DNA of 64,000 nt from NCBI RefSeq assembly GCF_016907675.1, contig NZ_JAFBCJ010000001.1, positions 2,480,001 through 2,544,000 on the forward strand. Reading direction: 5' to 3'. Positions 46,079 through 53,979 of this stretch are shown piece by piece. Below the pieces are notes generated by a model. The model saw nothing but the letters and a program-made list of their open reading frames with translations, was not told the origin of the DNA and did no database searches. Positions within the stretch are counted from its first letter, which is position 1. Every line of letters starts with the position of its first letter. A program made the translations under genes and the position numbers. Source of the DNA: Geodermatophilus bullaregiensis (GTDB lineage: Bacteria; Actinomycetota; Actinomycetes; Mycobacteriales; Geodermatophilaceae).

Positions 46079-46095
46079 TTAGGGATGCCTAACCT
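46079..46095. promoter_or_regulatory. DtxR/IdeR-type iron box, stronger
   Basis: On the minus strand AGGTTAGGCATCCCTAA, 14 of 17 positions of the consensus AGGTTAGGCTAACCTAA. Upstream of the siderophore importer and shared by the divergent aldo/keto reductase gene. Confidence 0.7.
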
Positions 46096-46150
46096 GCCAC
46101 ACCGTCCGGTGCACGTGTCGACCGGGGGGCCCGCTGGGCAGGGGAGGTCC

Positions 46151-47143
46151 ATGGAGACACGCACCCTGGGATCCCTGTCCGTCCCGGCCATGGGGCTGGG
46201 CTGCATGGGGATGAGCGAGTTCTACGGCACCGGTGACCAGGCGGAGGCCGAGCGCACCATCCGGCGGGCGCTGGACCTCGGCGTCACGTTCCTCGACACC
46301 GCCGACATGTACGGCCCGTTCACCAACGAGCGGCTGGTCGGCACGGCCATCGCGGGCCGCCGCGACGAGGTGGTGGTGGCGACCAAGTTCGGCAACGAGC
46401 GGCGCGAGGACGGCACGTCCCTCGGTGTCAACGGGAAGCCGGACTACGTCCGCCGGGCCTGCGACGCCTCGCTGCAGCGGCTCGGCGTCGACGTCATCGA
46501 CCTCTACTACCAGCACCGCGTGGACACCACCGTCCCGGTCGAGGACACCTGGGGTGCGCTGCGGGAGCTCGTCGAGGCCGGCAAGGTCCGGCACGCGGGC
46601 ATCTCGGAGGCCGCCCCGGAGACCATCCGCCGGGCGCACGCCGTCCAGCCGGTCGCCGCGGTCCAGACGGAGTACTCGCTGTGGAGCCGCGACCCGGAGG
46701 AGAACGGGGTGCTGGCCACCTGCGCCGAGCTCGGCATCGGCTTCGTCGCGTACTCACCGATCGGCCGCGGCTTCCTGTCCGGGCAGATCCGCAGCGTCGA
46801 GGACCTCGCGCCCGACGACTTCCGCCGCAACAACCCGCGCTTCCAGGGCGAGGCCTTCGCGCAGAACCTGCGGCTGGTCGACCGGGTGCGCGAGATCGCC
46901 GACGAGAAGGGCGTGACGGCGTCGCAGCTCGCGCTGGCGTGGGTGATGGCGCAGGGCGGCCGCGGCGGCAACCCGGCCGTCGTGCCGATCCCGGGCACCA
47001 AGCGGGTGGCCTACCTGGAGGAGAACGCCGCCGCTGCCGACGTCCGGCTGTCCGACGACGACCTGCGCCGCCTCGACGAGGCCGCACCCGTCGGCGCCGC
47101 GGTCGGCGACCGCTACCCCGACATGTCCACCGTCCACCGCTGA
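46151..47143 (+). CDS. Aldo/keto reductase
   Basis: 330 residues. (alpha/beta)8 barrel [29 protein letters not shown], catalytic Asp/Tyr in [15 protein letters not shown], Lys in VVVATKFG, His in LYYQHRVD, and a C-terminal NADPH-binding region [25 protein letters not shown]13-like. Substrate unknown. ATG at 46151 follows GGGGAGG. Divergent from the siderophore operon, so it may share the iron box. Confidence 0.92.
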   Translation: METRTLGSLSVPAMGLGCMGMSEFYGTGDQAEAERTIRRALDLGVTFLDTADMYGPFTNERLVGTAIAGRRDEVVVATKFGNERREDGTSLGVNGKPDYVRRACDASLQRLGVDVIDLYYQHRVDTTVPVEDTWGALRELVEAGKVRHAGISEAAPETIRRAHAVQPVAAVQTEYSLWSRDPEENGVLATCAELGIGFVAYSPIGRGFLSGQIRSVEDLAPDDFRRNNPRFQGEAFAQNLRLVDRVREIADEKGVTASQLALAWVMAQGGRGGNPAVVPIPGTKRVAYLEENAAAADVRLSDDDLRRLDEAAPVGAAVGDRYPDMSTVHR

Positions 47144-47146
47144 GCG

Positions 47147-47203
47147 AGGACCTCCCTGCCCCCAACGCTCGCACGCCCGCGGCGGGCCCCTGCAGGAGGC
47201 CGC
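47147..47203. repeat. Intergenic 3'-end repeat, copy B
   Basis: Between the convergent ends of the aldo/keto reductase and PaaX-like genes. GAGGACCTCCCTGCCCCC, then GCTCGCACGCCCGCGGCGGG, then CCCCTGCAGGAGGCCGCC. The arms ACCTCC/GGAGGC with CTGC/GCAG extensions form a stem, a probable bidirectional terminator. Confidence 0.75.
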
Positions 47204-47207
47204 CGGG

Positions 47208-48032
47208 CTAGGCGACGGCGGCGCGGGGAGGGGTGGCGACGACGCCGAGGACGTCGGCGACGTGCGCGCGGGCCGCGGCGGCGAGCCGGGCGCCGGCGTC
47301 GGCCCACGCGTCGCGGACGTCGCGGGCGGGCCAGCCGGGCGGCTGCAGCACCGGGGGCAGCAGCGGGTCGCCGGCGAGGACCGCCCGGGTCTCGGCGCGC
47401 AGCCGCAGGTGCAGGCCGAGGGCCGCCGGGCCGTCGGGGGTGCCCGCCGCGGCGGAGGCGCGCAGCCGGTCGAGCACCCGGGTCCAGCCGGCGGCGAACC
47501 GGGGGAGGTCCCAGCAGCGGGCGGCCAGCTCGCCGTCGGTCAGCCGCGGGTCGGCGACCGATGCGATCAGCAGGTCCAGGCGTGAGGTGTGCTCGCCGGC
47601 GAGCTCGGCGTGCACCTCGTCGAGGGCGCAGCGGTGCGGGGAGACCCACGTGGCCGGGGCCAGCGGACCGAACCCGGCCCTCGCCAGGCCCTGCCGGACC
47701 CGCTCGCGGGCGGCCCGGTCGGTCTCCGGGACGGAGTAGACGACCATCCGCCACTGCCCGTCCCACGGCCCGAGCCGGCGGTCGATCCGCTCCCGCTGCG
47801 CGGTGACCGCCTCGCGCAGCGGGGCCGCCGGCGCGCACAGCGTCTCCCGCCCCCGCCGGACCGCCGTCAGCCAGCCCGTCCGCCGCAGCGCGGCCACCGC
47901 GACCCGCGTGCTGGGCTCGGCGACCCCGCAGGCGGCGAGCAGCCCGACCAGCGCCTGCAGCGGCACGGGCTCCCCGGTCACGGCGTCCAGGTGCTCGGCG
48001 CACAGGTCGACCAGGAGGTCGCGGACGGTCAT
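47208..48032 (-). CDS. PaaX-family transcriptional regulator
   Basis: 274 residues. N-terminal winged helix (about 1-75, including a CGVAEPSTRVAVAALRRTGWLTAVRRGRET segment), then PaaX central domain (WRMVVYSVPETDRAARERVRQGLARAGFGPLAPATWVSPH) and the PaaX C-terminal domain (about 165-260, RCWDLPRFAAGW). PaaX represses phenylacetate genes in E. coli, but no such genes are here, so the target is unknown. ATG at 48030-48032 has GGTGGGGG upstream; divergent from two small membrane-protein genes. Confidence 0.87.
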   Translation of the reverse strand: MTVRDLLVDLCAEHLDAVTGEPVPLQALVGLLAACGVAEPSTRVAVAALRRTGWLTAVRRGRETLCAPAAPLREAVTAQRERIDRRLGPWDGQWRMVVYSVPETDRAARERVRQGLARAGFGPLAPATWVSPHRCALDEVHAELAGEHTSRLDLLIASVADPRLTDGELAARCWDLPRFAAGWTRVLDRLRASAAAGTPDGPAALGLHLRLRAETRAVLAGDPLLPPVLQPPGWPARDVRDAWADAGARLAAAARAHVADVLGVVATPPRAAVA

Positions 48033-48152
48033 GCCCCCACCATCCCCCACGCCCGCCACCGGGGGACGTGGCCGGTCACCGCGGCCGCCCGGCGGGCCGG
48101 CGCGGGAGGATGGGGGCGTGCGACCCGCCGCCCCCTCCGCCCGGCCGTCCCG

Positions 48153-48518
48153 GTGACGCCCGCCCTCGCCTGGTCCGCGACGGCGGTCGCCGTCCTCGTG
48201 GCGCTCGCCGGCCTCGCCTCGACGGTCGCCCGCCGGCGGATCGGCCTGGTGCACCTCGCCGGTGCCGCGGTGCTCGAGGTGCTGCTCGTCTCGCAGGCCG
48301 TCGTCGCGACGGTGGCGCTGGCCGGCGGCCAGCGCCCGCCGCAGACGGCGACCTTCGTCGGCTACCTCGCCGGCGTGGTGCTCCTGCCGGTCGCGGGGGT
48401 GCTCTGGTCGCGCACCGAGCCCAGCCGCTGGGCGGGCACGGTGCTGGCCGTGGCCAGCCTGGTCACCGTCGTGATGGTGTGGCGGCTGGTGCAGCTGTGG
48501 GAGGCCCCGGGTGCCTGA
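48153..48518 (+). CDS. Four-helix membrane protein
   Basis: 121 residues with four hydrophobic segments (about 4-24, 31-55, 66-86 and 93-115) and no recognised family. GTG at 48153 is the first usable start of the hydrophobic frame. It overlaps the next gene by eight bases. Divergent from the PaaX-like regulator, which may control it (inference). Confidence 0.65.
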   Translation: MTPALAWSATAVAVLVALAGLASTVARRRIGLVHLAGAAVLEVLLVSQAVVATVALAGGQRPPQTATFVGYLAGVVLLPVAGVLWSRTEPSRWAGTVLAVASLVTVVMVWRLVQLWEAPGA

Positions 48519-48960
48519 CCCCGCTGGTCGACAGCCGTCGGGAACCGCGCCGGGCGGGACGGCGGCCGGGCCCGGGCGGGTGCTGGTCGCCGTCTACGCG
48601 GTCTTCGCCCTGGCCGCCGGGGCGCGCGCCACGGTGCAGCTGGCCACCCGCTTCGGCGAGGCGCCGGTGGCCTACCTGCTCTCCGCCCTCGCCGCCGCGG
48701 TGTACGTGGTCGCCACCGTCGGGCTGGCCCGCGGTGGGCGGGGCGGACGGCGGACGGCGGTCGTCGCCTGCTCGGTGGAGCTCGCCGGGGTGCTCGTCGT
48801 GGGCGCCCTGTCGGTGCTGGACCCGGCCGCCTTCCCGGACGAGACGGTCTGGTCGGCGTTCGGCCGCGGCTACGGCTACGTCCCGCTCGTGCTGCCGGTG
48901 CTCGGCCTGCTGTGGCTGCGGCGCCAGGGGAGGGCCGTCCGGCCGTCCCCCGGCGCCTGA
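48511..48960 (+). CDS. Four-helix membrane protein
   Basis: 149 residues. Short Gly/Pro-rich N-terminus, then four hydrophobic segments (about 24-44, 52-72, 82-103, 120-138). GTG at 48511 overlaps the previous gene, so both are translated together. No family recognised; such pairs occur in actinobacteria without assigned function. Confidence 0.65.
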   Translation: MPDPAGRQPSGTAPGGTAAGPGRVLVAVYAVFALAAGARATVQLATRFGEAPVAYLLSALAAAVYVVATVGLARGGRGGRRTAVVACSVELAGVLVVGALSVLDPAAFPDETVWSAFGRGYGYVPLVLPVLGLLWLRRQGRAVRPSPGA

Positions 48961-48963
48961 CCC

Positions 48964-49779
48964 TCAGAAGTCGCCGCCGCCGAAGTCGCCCCCGAAGTCC
49001 CCTCCGCCGAAGTCCCCCCCGAAGTCCCCCCCGTCGTAGCCGTTGTCCGCGCCACCGGCGAAGTCGGCGCCCGGGTCGCCGCCGTAGCCGTCGGCCGCGG
49101 CGTAGTCGCCGCCGCCGTCACCACCGCCGTCCGCGCCGTCGGCGTACCCCTCGGCGTAGGCCTCCTCGTCCCCGCCGCCGAAGAGCCCGCCGTCGCCGAG
49201 GCCGGTGTCGAACAGGGCGTCGGCCACCGCCGTCCCGATCACCAGGCCGCCGACGGTGCCGAGCAGGCTGCCGCCCAGCGAGCCGCCGAAGCCGCCCATC
49301 CGGGGCCCGTAGCCGCCGCCGTAGCCGGGGCCGTAGCCACCTCCGTAGCCTCCGCCGTACCCCGGGCCGTAGCCGCCCCCGCCGTACCCGGGGCCGTAGC
49401 CGCCACCGCCGAAGCCGCCGCCGAAGGCCCGCTCCAGCGTCCCGGGCTGGCGCAGCTCGGCGCGGGTGGCCACCCGGGCCAGGGTCTGCGGGTCGTCGGC
49501 ACGGGGCCGCTCGGACGCCGGGACCGCGGCCGCGAGCTGGGTGAGCACCTCCTGCCGCTGCTGCTGGGTGAGCTGGGAGAAGGCCTCGGTGTGCGCCTGC
49601 TCGATCTGGTCGGGCGGCGCGGTGCGCAGCAGGTAGCGGTAGCGCTCGATCGCCTGCCGGTCGCTGGCCGGGGCGCGCTGCCCGGAGGCGGCCGGGGGCG
49701 GTGGCGGGGGCGGCGCGTACCCGTCGTGGTGGGGCTCCGGCGCGCGGCGGCGGCCGAAGAGCCGGTCGAGCAGTCCCAT
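48964..49779 (-). CDS. Glycine-rich protein of unknown function
   Basis: 271 residues. N-terminus MGLLDRLFGRRRAPEPHH, a Pro stretch, a helical region (about 35-115) with QAIERYRYLLRTAPPDQIEQAHTEAFSQLT and RPRADDPQTLARVATRAELRQPG, then Gly/Tyr repeats of the GGGYGPGY type, a hydrophobic glycine-zipper-like piece GGSLLGTVGGLVIGTAVADALF, and an acidic tail of repeated GGDFGG. ATG at 49777-49779 with GGAGACGCC upstream. The zipper and Gly/Tyr repeats suggest surface association or condensate-type behaviour; unproven. Confidence 0.75.
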   Translation of the reverse strand: MGLLDRLFGRRRAPEPHHDGYAPPPPPPPAASGQRAPASDRQAIERYRYLLRTAPPDQIEQAHTEAFSQLTQQQRQEVLTQLAAAVPASERPRADDPQTLARVATRAELRQPGTLERAFGGGFGGGGYGPGYGGGGYGPGYGGGYGGGYGPGYGGGYGPRMGGFGGSLGGSLLGTVGGLVIGTAVADALFDTGLGDGGLFGGGDEEAYAEGYADGADGGGDGGGDYAAADGYGGDPGADFAGGADNGYDGGDFGGDFGGGDFGGDFGGGDF

Positions 49780-49930
49780 GGCGTCTCCTCCCGGGGTCGT
49801 CCCCGGGGAGTTCCCGCGCGGGCAGGCCGCACACCTGGGCGGCGTCCGCCGCACCGCGCGCCCCCGTCCGGGTGACCGCCCGGCGGGTGGCCGCCCGGGA
49901 GCAGGCGGGCGGCCGACCTGCGACGACGGT

Positions 49931-49936
49931 TAGATT
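49931..49936 (+). promoter_or_regulatory. -10 hexamer of a leaderless promoter for the LOV phosphatase gene
   Basis: TAGATT ends six bases before the GTG at 49943; no ribosome binding site exists, so the mRNA is probably leaderless. Confidence 0.5.
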
Positions 49937-49942
49937 CGTTGC

Positions 49943-52312
49943 GTGCGACCGGAGGGCCAGCAGACCAGGGGATCGACCACGCCCCCTCCGGAGGACCTGG
50001 CCTTCGGCGCCGGTCCGGCCCACGACGGCGTCCCGGTCGCCGCCCGGGCGGCGATGGCCGAGGCCGCGTCGCCGGCCGGTGAGGTCCCCGGTGACCGGCA
50101 GGCCGGCGTCGTCACGGCCGCCAGCGCGGTCGTCTCCGAGCACGGCGACGCCGAGGCCGCCTCGACCGCCCTGCCCGCCGTCCTCGCCGACGTCCCGGTC
50201 GCCGTCCTGCTCATCGACCAGAAGTCCGGGTCGGTCACCTACGCCAACGCCGCGGCGGTGGAGATGGCCGGCAACGTGCACCTGCCGGTCGACATCGACA
50301 CCTGGGGCGCCGCCGTCGGCCTCACCGACCTCGGCGGTGCCCCGCTGGCCCGCACCACCGGGCCGCTGTCGGTCGTGGCGCAGGGCCAGCCGGTCACCGG
50401 TGAGGCGGTCCGCCTGCAGCCGGGCCGCGGCACCGGCACCGACCGCGCCCACGACGACGACGGCGGGGACGACCGGCTGCTGTGGGTGACCGGCTTCCCG
50501 CTGTCGCAGCCGGGCAACAGCCAGCAGCTGTCCCTGGTGGTCTTCCTCGAGGTCGAGGGGGTCGCCGGTGGCGGGGACGCCGAGGCCGAGCTGCAGGCGC
50601 TGCGCGAGCGGGCCGTCGTCGCCACCGACATCGCGTTCACGATCACCGACCCGCGCGAGCCGGACGACCCGCTGGTCTGGGTCAACCCGTCCTTCACGCG
50701 CATCACCGGCTACTCCTACGAGGAGTCCGTGGGCCGCAACTGCCGGTTCCTGCAGGGGCCGTCCACCGACCGGGCCGCCGTCGCCACCATCCGGACGGCG
50801 CTGGCCGCCCAGGAGGCGGTGACCGTCGTCCTGCTCAACCACCGCCGCGACGGCACCGCCTTCTGGAACCAGCTCTCGATCAGCCCGGTCTTCGACGGCG
50901 AGGGCGAGCTGGTCAGTTTCGTCGGGGTGCAGACCGACGTCACCGAGCGGGTGCGGGTCGAGTCCGAGCGCGAGGCCGCCTTCGCCGCCGAGCAGAACGC
51001 CCGCCAGGAGGCCGAGCAGGCCCGCGCGGTCGCCGAGCAGGCGCAGCGGGACGCCGAGGACGCGCAGGGCCGCCTCGCGCTCATGGCCGAGGCGACCAGC
51101 TCGCTCATCGCCACGCTCGACGCCGGCGACCTCCTCGACCGGCTGGCCACCCTGTGCGTCCCCACGCTGGCCGACTGGGTGGTCATCACCGTCGTCGACG
51201 GGTCCGGTGAGGTGCACGAGGTCGTCGCCCGGGACCGCGAGCGGCAGCGCACCGAGGTGCGCCGCTTCGAGGCCGGGCACGCCCTGCGGCTGCCGGCGGG
51301 CTCCCCGAGCCAGCGCGCCATCACCTCGTCGCGGACGGTGCTGGTCGAGCGGCTGCCCGGGCGGCTCGACGACGCGATCGCCTCCCCGGTGGCCCAGGAG
51401 GTCGCCGGTCGGCTCGGCGCGGTGACGTCGCTGAGCACGCCGATGGTGGCGCGCCACCGCACCGCCGGGGCGATCACCCTCGTGCGCACCTCACCGGACC
51501 GGCCGTTCACCCCGGACGACGTCGGCCTGGTCGAGGACCTCGCCCGGCGGGCGGCGCTGGTCATGGACAACGTGCGGCTCTACCAGCAGGAGCACGCCGT
51601 CGCCGACACCCTGCAGCGCTCCCTGCTGCCGGACCTGCCCACCATCCCCGGCGTGACCGCGGCCGCCCACTACGTCAGCGCCTCCACCGCGGCCGACGTC
51701 GGCGGCGACTTCTACGACCTGCTCCAACTGCCCGACGGCTCGGTCGGGATGGTGGTCGGGGACGTGGTCGGGCACGACGTCGCCGCCGCGGCCGCGATGG
51801 GGCACCTGCGCGGGCTCCTCCGCGCCTGCATGTGGGAGGCCCCCGACCCGCACCCGAGCACCGTGCTCACCCGGGTGGACCGGCTCGTGCAGGGCCTGCG
51901 GGTCGCCTCGCTGGCCACGATGGCCTACCTGCGCGCCGTCCCCCCGGCCGAGCAGGGCGGGCCGTGGCGGGCCCTGCTGGCCAACGCCGGCCACCCGCCC
52001 CTGCTGCTGCGCTCGCCCGACGGGCAGGTGCGGCCCATCGACGGCGTGACCGGACTGCTCGTGGGGGTCGACGTCGACGCCGAGCGGGCCGCGCTGGCGG
52101 TCGACCTGCCGCCCGGGTCGACGGTCGTGGGCTACACCGACGGTCTGGTCGAGACGCCGGGCTCCGACCTCGACCAGGGCATCGCCGCGCTGGTCGAGCG
52201 GCTGTCGGCCACACCGGCCGACGCCTCGCCGCGCGAGCTGTGCGACGCCGCCGTCAGCGGCACCCTCGACGGCCGCGACGACGTCGCGCTGATCGCCGTC
52301 CGCTTCCGGTAA
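49943..52312 (+). CDS. Blue-light sensing LOV-GAF-SpoIIE phosphatase
   Basis: 789 residues. PAS-like region (about 70-190), a LOV domain (about 215-330) with the flavin motif GRNCRFLQGPSTDRAAV in which Cys267 would form the photo-adduct, VVLLNHRRDGTAFWNQLSISPVFD after it, a coiled coil (about 330-370), GAF (about 375-535) and a SpoIIE/PP2C phosphatase (about 560-788) with VGGDFYDLLQLPDG, VVGDVVGHDVAAAAAM and GYTDGLVETPG. Blue light should change phosphatase output toward an anti-sigma antagonist. It resembles the PAS-GAF-SpoIIE protein at 11824-13596 in its output half. Confidence 0.92.
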   Translation: MRPEGQQTRGSTTPPPEDLAFGAGPAHDGVPVAARAAMAEAASPAGEVPGDRQAGVVTAASAVVSEHGDAEAASTALPAVLADVPVAVLLIDQKSGSVTYANAAAVEMAGNVHLPVDIDTWGAAVGLTDLGGAPLARTTGPLSVVAQGQPVTGEAVRLQPGRGTGTDRAHDDDGGDDRLLWVTGFPLSQPGNSQQLSLVVFLEVEGVAGGGDAEAELQALRERAVVATDIAFTITDPREPDDPLVWVNPSFTRITGYSYEESVGRNCRFLQGPSTDRAAVATIRTALAAQEAVTVVLLNHRRDGTAFWNQLSISPVFDGEGELVSFVGVQTDVTERVRVESEREAAFAAEQNARQEAEQARAVAEQAQRDAEDAQGRLALMAEATSSLIATLDAGDLLDRLATLCVPTLADWVVITVVDGSGEVHEVVARDRERQRTEVRRFEAGHALRLPAGSPSQRAITSSRTVLVERLPGRLDDAIASPVAQEVAGRLGAVTSLSTPMVARHRTAGAITLVRTSPDRPFTPDDVGLVEDLARRAALVMDNVRLYQQEHAVADTLQRSLLPDLPTIPGVTAAAHYVSASTAADVGGDFYDLLQLPDGSVGMVVGDVVGHDVAAAAAMGHLRGLLRACMWEAPDPHPSTVLTRVDRLVQGLRVASLATMAYLRAVPPAEQGGPWRALLANAGHPPLLLRSPDGQVRPIDGVTGLLVGVDVDAERAALAVDLPPGSTVVGYTDGLVETPGSDLDQGIAALVERLSATPADASPRELCDAAVSGTLDGRDDVALIAVRFR

Positions 52313-52373
52313 GGACCCCCTCGCCCCCCGCCACTCGCGAGCTCGCGGCGGGACCCTGCGAGGGGGCCGCCCT
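52313..52373. repeat. Intergenic 3'-end repeat, copy C
   Basis: Between the convergent LOV phosphatase and flavin reductase genes. AAGGACCCCCTCGCCCCC, then CACTCGCGAGCTCGCGGCGGG, then ACCCTGCGAGGGGGCCGCC. The outer arms (CCCCCTCGC / GCGAGGGGG) form an 9-bp stem whose sequence differs from copies B and D while pairing is preserved. Confidence 0.75.
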
Positions 52374-52394
52374 CGCCCCCCGGACGGGCCGCGG

Positions 52395-52895
52395 CTAGGC
52401 GCCGCGGCCCTCCGCCAGGCCGTAGCGGCCGCGGTGGAACAGCAGTGGCCGGCGGTCCGGGTCGGCGCCGAGGTCGAGCACGCGGGCGGCGACGATCGTG
52501 TGGTCCCCGCCGTCGTACTCGGCCCAGAGGGTGCAGTCGATCCAGGCGACGACGTCCTCGAGGACCGGCGAGCCGTGCGGGCTGGGCTGCCAGGCCACCC
52601 CGGCGAACTTGTCGGTGCCCGAGCGGGCGAAGGCCGCCGACAGGCCGGACTGGTCCTCGGCGAGGACGTTGACGCAGAACCGGCCGATGGCGCGCAGCCG
52701 CGGCCACGTGCTCGAGGTGCGGGACGGGGCGAGGGCCACCAGCGGCGGGTCGAGCGACAGCGAGCTGAACGACTGGCAGGTGAAGCCGATCGGTCCCTCG
52801 CCGGTGCTGGCCGTCACCACGGTGACGCCGGAGGCGAAGTGCCCGAGGACGTCGCGCATGACCTGCGGGTCGACCGTCCCGCCGGGTGCGCTCAC
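52395..52895 (-). CDS. Flavin reductase-like FMN-binding protein
   Basis: 166 residues, HpaC/flavin reductase-like family: MRDVLGHFASGVTVVTA, GFTCQSFSSLSLDPPLVALAPS, FCVNVLAEDQSGLSAAFARSGTDKF, and GDHTIVAARVLDL. It reduces FMN/FAD with NAD(P)H or serves as an FMN-dependent oxidoreductase. GTG start overlaps the upstream HMG-CoA lyase stop by four bases, so both act in one operon; a linked metabolic step is likely but not identifiable. Confidence 0.88.
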   Translation of the reverse strand: MSAPGGTVDPQVMRDVLGHFASGVTVVTASTGEGPIGFTCQSFSSLSLDPPLVALAPSRTSSTWPRLRAIGRFCVNVLAEDQSGLSAAFARSGTDKFAGVAWQPSPHGSPVLEDVVAWIDCTLWAEYDGGDHTIVAARVLDLGADPDRRPLLFHRGRYGLAEGRGA

Positions 52896-53836
52896 GCAGG
52901 ACTCCCGGCCGCGGCCCGGGGGACCGACCGGCCGCCGGCCCGGTACAGCGAGCTGGGCAGCTCGTGGCCCACGGCCTCCTCGGCGACCCGGGCCGCGGCC
53001 AGCAGCGCGTCGAGGTCGATGCCGGTGGCCACGTCGGACTCCTCCAGCCAGTAGACGAGCTCCTCGGTGGCGATGTTGCCGCTGGCGCCGGGCGCGAACG
53101 GGCACCCGCCCAGGCCGCCCACCGAGGCGTCGAGCTGGGTGACGCCGGCCTGCACGGCGGCGAGCGCGTTGGCCTGCCCGGTGCCGCGGGTGTCGTGGAA
53201 GTGGACGGCGACCGGCGTGCCGGGGCAGGCGCGGCGGACGGCGTCGAGCAGGCGGACCACCCGCGCCGGCGTCGTCGTCCCGATGGTGTCGCCCAGGCAG
53301 AGGGCGTCGGCGCCGGCGGTGACCGCGGCCCGGCAGACGTCGACGGTGCGCCCGATCGGGGTGCGCCCGTCGAACGGGCAGTCCCAGGCGGTGGCGACGA
53401 CGACCTCCAGCGAGCCGCCGGCCCCGTGCGCGAGCGCCGCGACCTCCCCGACGCCGGCGAGCGCCTCGGCGGTGGAGCGGCCGGCGTTGGCGCGGCTGTG
53501 CCCGTCGGTGGCGGAGACCACCATCTCCAGCTCGGCGATGCCGGCGTCGACGGCGCGGACCGCGCCCCGGGGGTTGGCCACCAGCGCCGACCAGTGCACG
53601 CCCGGCCAGCGGGACAGCTCGGCGGCGACCCGGTCGGCGTCGGCCAGCGCCGGGACGGCCCTGGGCGAGACGAACGACGTCACCTCGATCCGGCGGACGC
53701 CGGTGGCCACCAGGGCGTCGAGCATGCCGAGCTTGGCCTCGAGCGGGACGGGCGCCTCGAGCTGCAGGCCGTCGCGCATGCCCACCTCGCGGACGTCGAC
53801 GGACGTCGGGAGCACCAGGTCGAAGTCCGTGGGCAC
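52892..53836 (-). CDS. Hydroxymethylglutaryl-CoA lyase family protein
   Basis: 314 residues. DRE-TIM barrel: VREVGMRDGLQLEA at the start (catalytic Arg/Asp), RIEVTSFVSPRAVPALAD, LCLGDTIGTTTPARV, VAVHFHDTRGTGQANALAAVQAGV (metal-binding His pair) and GGLGGCPFAPGASGNIATEELVY with the active-site Cys. Cleaves HMG-CoA to acetyl-CoA and acetoacetate, as in leucine catabolism, although no other leucine genes are here. GTG at 53834-53836 is chosen for GAGGAG upstream; an ATG at 53881 is possible. Confidence 0.9.
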   Translation of the reverse strand: MPTDFDLVLPTSVDVREVGMRDGLQLEAPVPLEAKLGMLDALVATGVRRIEVTSFVSPRAVPALADADRVAAELSRWPGVHWSALVANPRGAVRAVDAGIAELEMVVSATDGHSRANAGRSTAEALAGVGEVAALAHGAGGSLEVVVATAWDCPFDGRTPIGRTVDVCRAAVTAGADALCLGDTIGTTTPARVVRLLDAVRRACPGTPVAVHFHDTRGTGQANALAAVQAGVTQLDASVGGLGGCPFAPGASGNIATEELVYWLEESDVATGIDLDALLAAARVAEEAVGHELPSSLYRAGGRSVPRAAAGSPA

Positions 53837-53896
53837 GATCGCTCTCCTCACCTGCGCGGTCCTGTCATCCGATGGGTCCATCCTGCCCCGTGGAGT

Positions 53897-53912
53897 GGTT
53901 CCACGTGGAACC
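53897..53912. promoter_or_regulatory. 16-bp palindrome resembling parS, second copy
   Basis: GGTTCCACGTGGAACC, exact over the 16 bases shared with the site at 40090-40109. It lies between the divergent HMG-CoA lyase and GGDEF genes. Confidence 0.6.
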
Positions 53913-53979
53913 CGGCGGGAAGTAAGGAGTAGCTGGGATCACCGGGATCAGACCGAGGGGGAGGAAACGGAGGAGAACC

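Noticed and set aside
47208..48032. Phenylacetate degradation locus implied by a PaaX-like regulator
   Set aside because: No paa catabolic genes are present in the neighbourhood; only the regulator family is supported.
49310..49400. CRISPR or satellite array at repeated CCGTAGCC units
   Set aside because: The repeats are codons for Gly/Tyr runs inside the Gly-rich protein, without spacers of uniform length.
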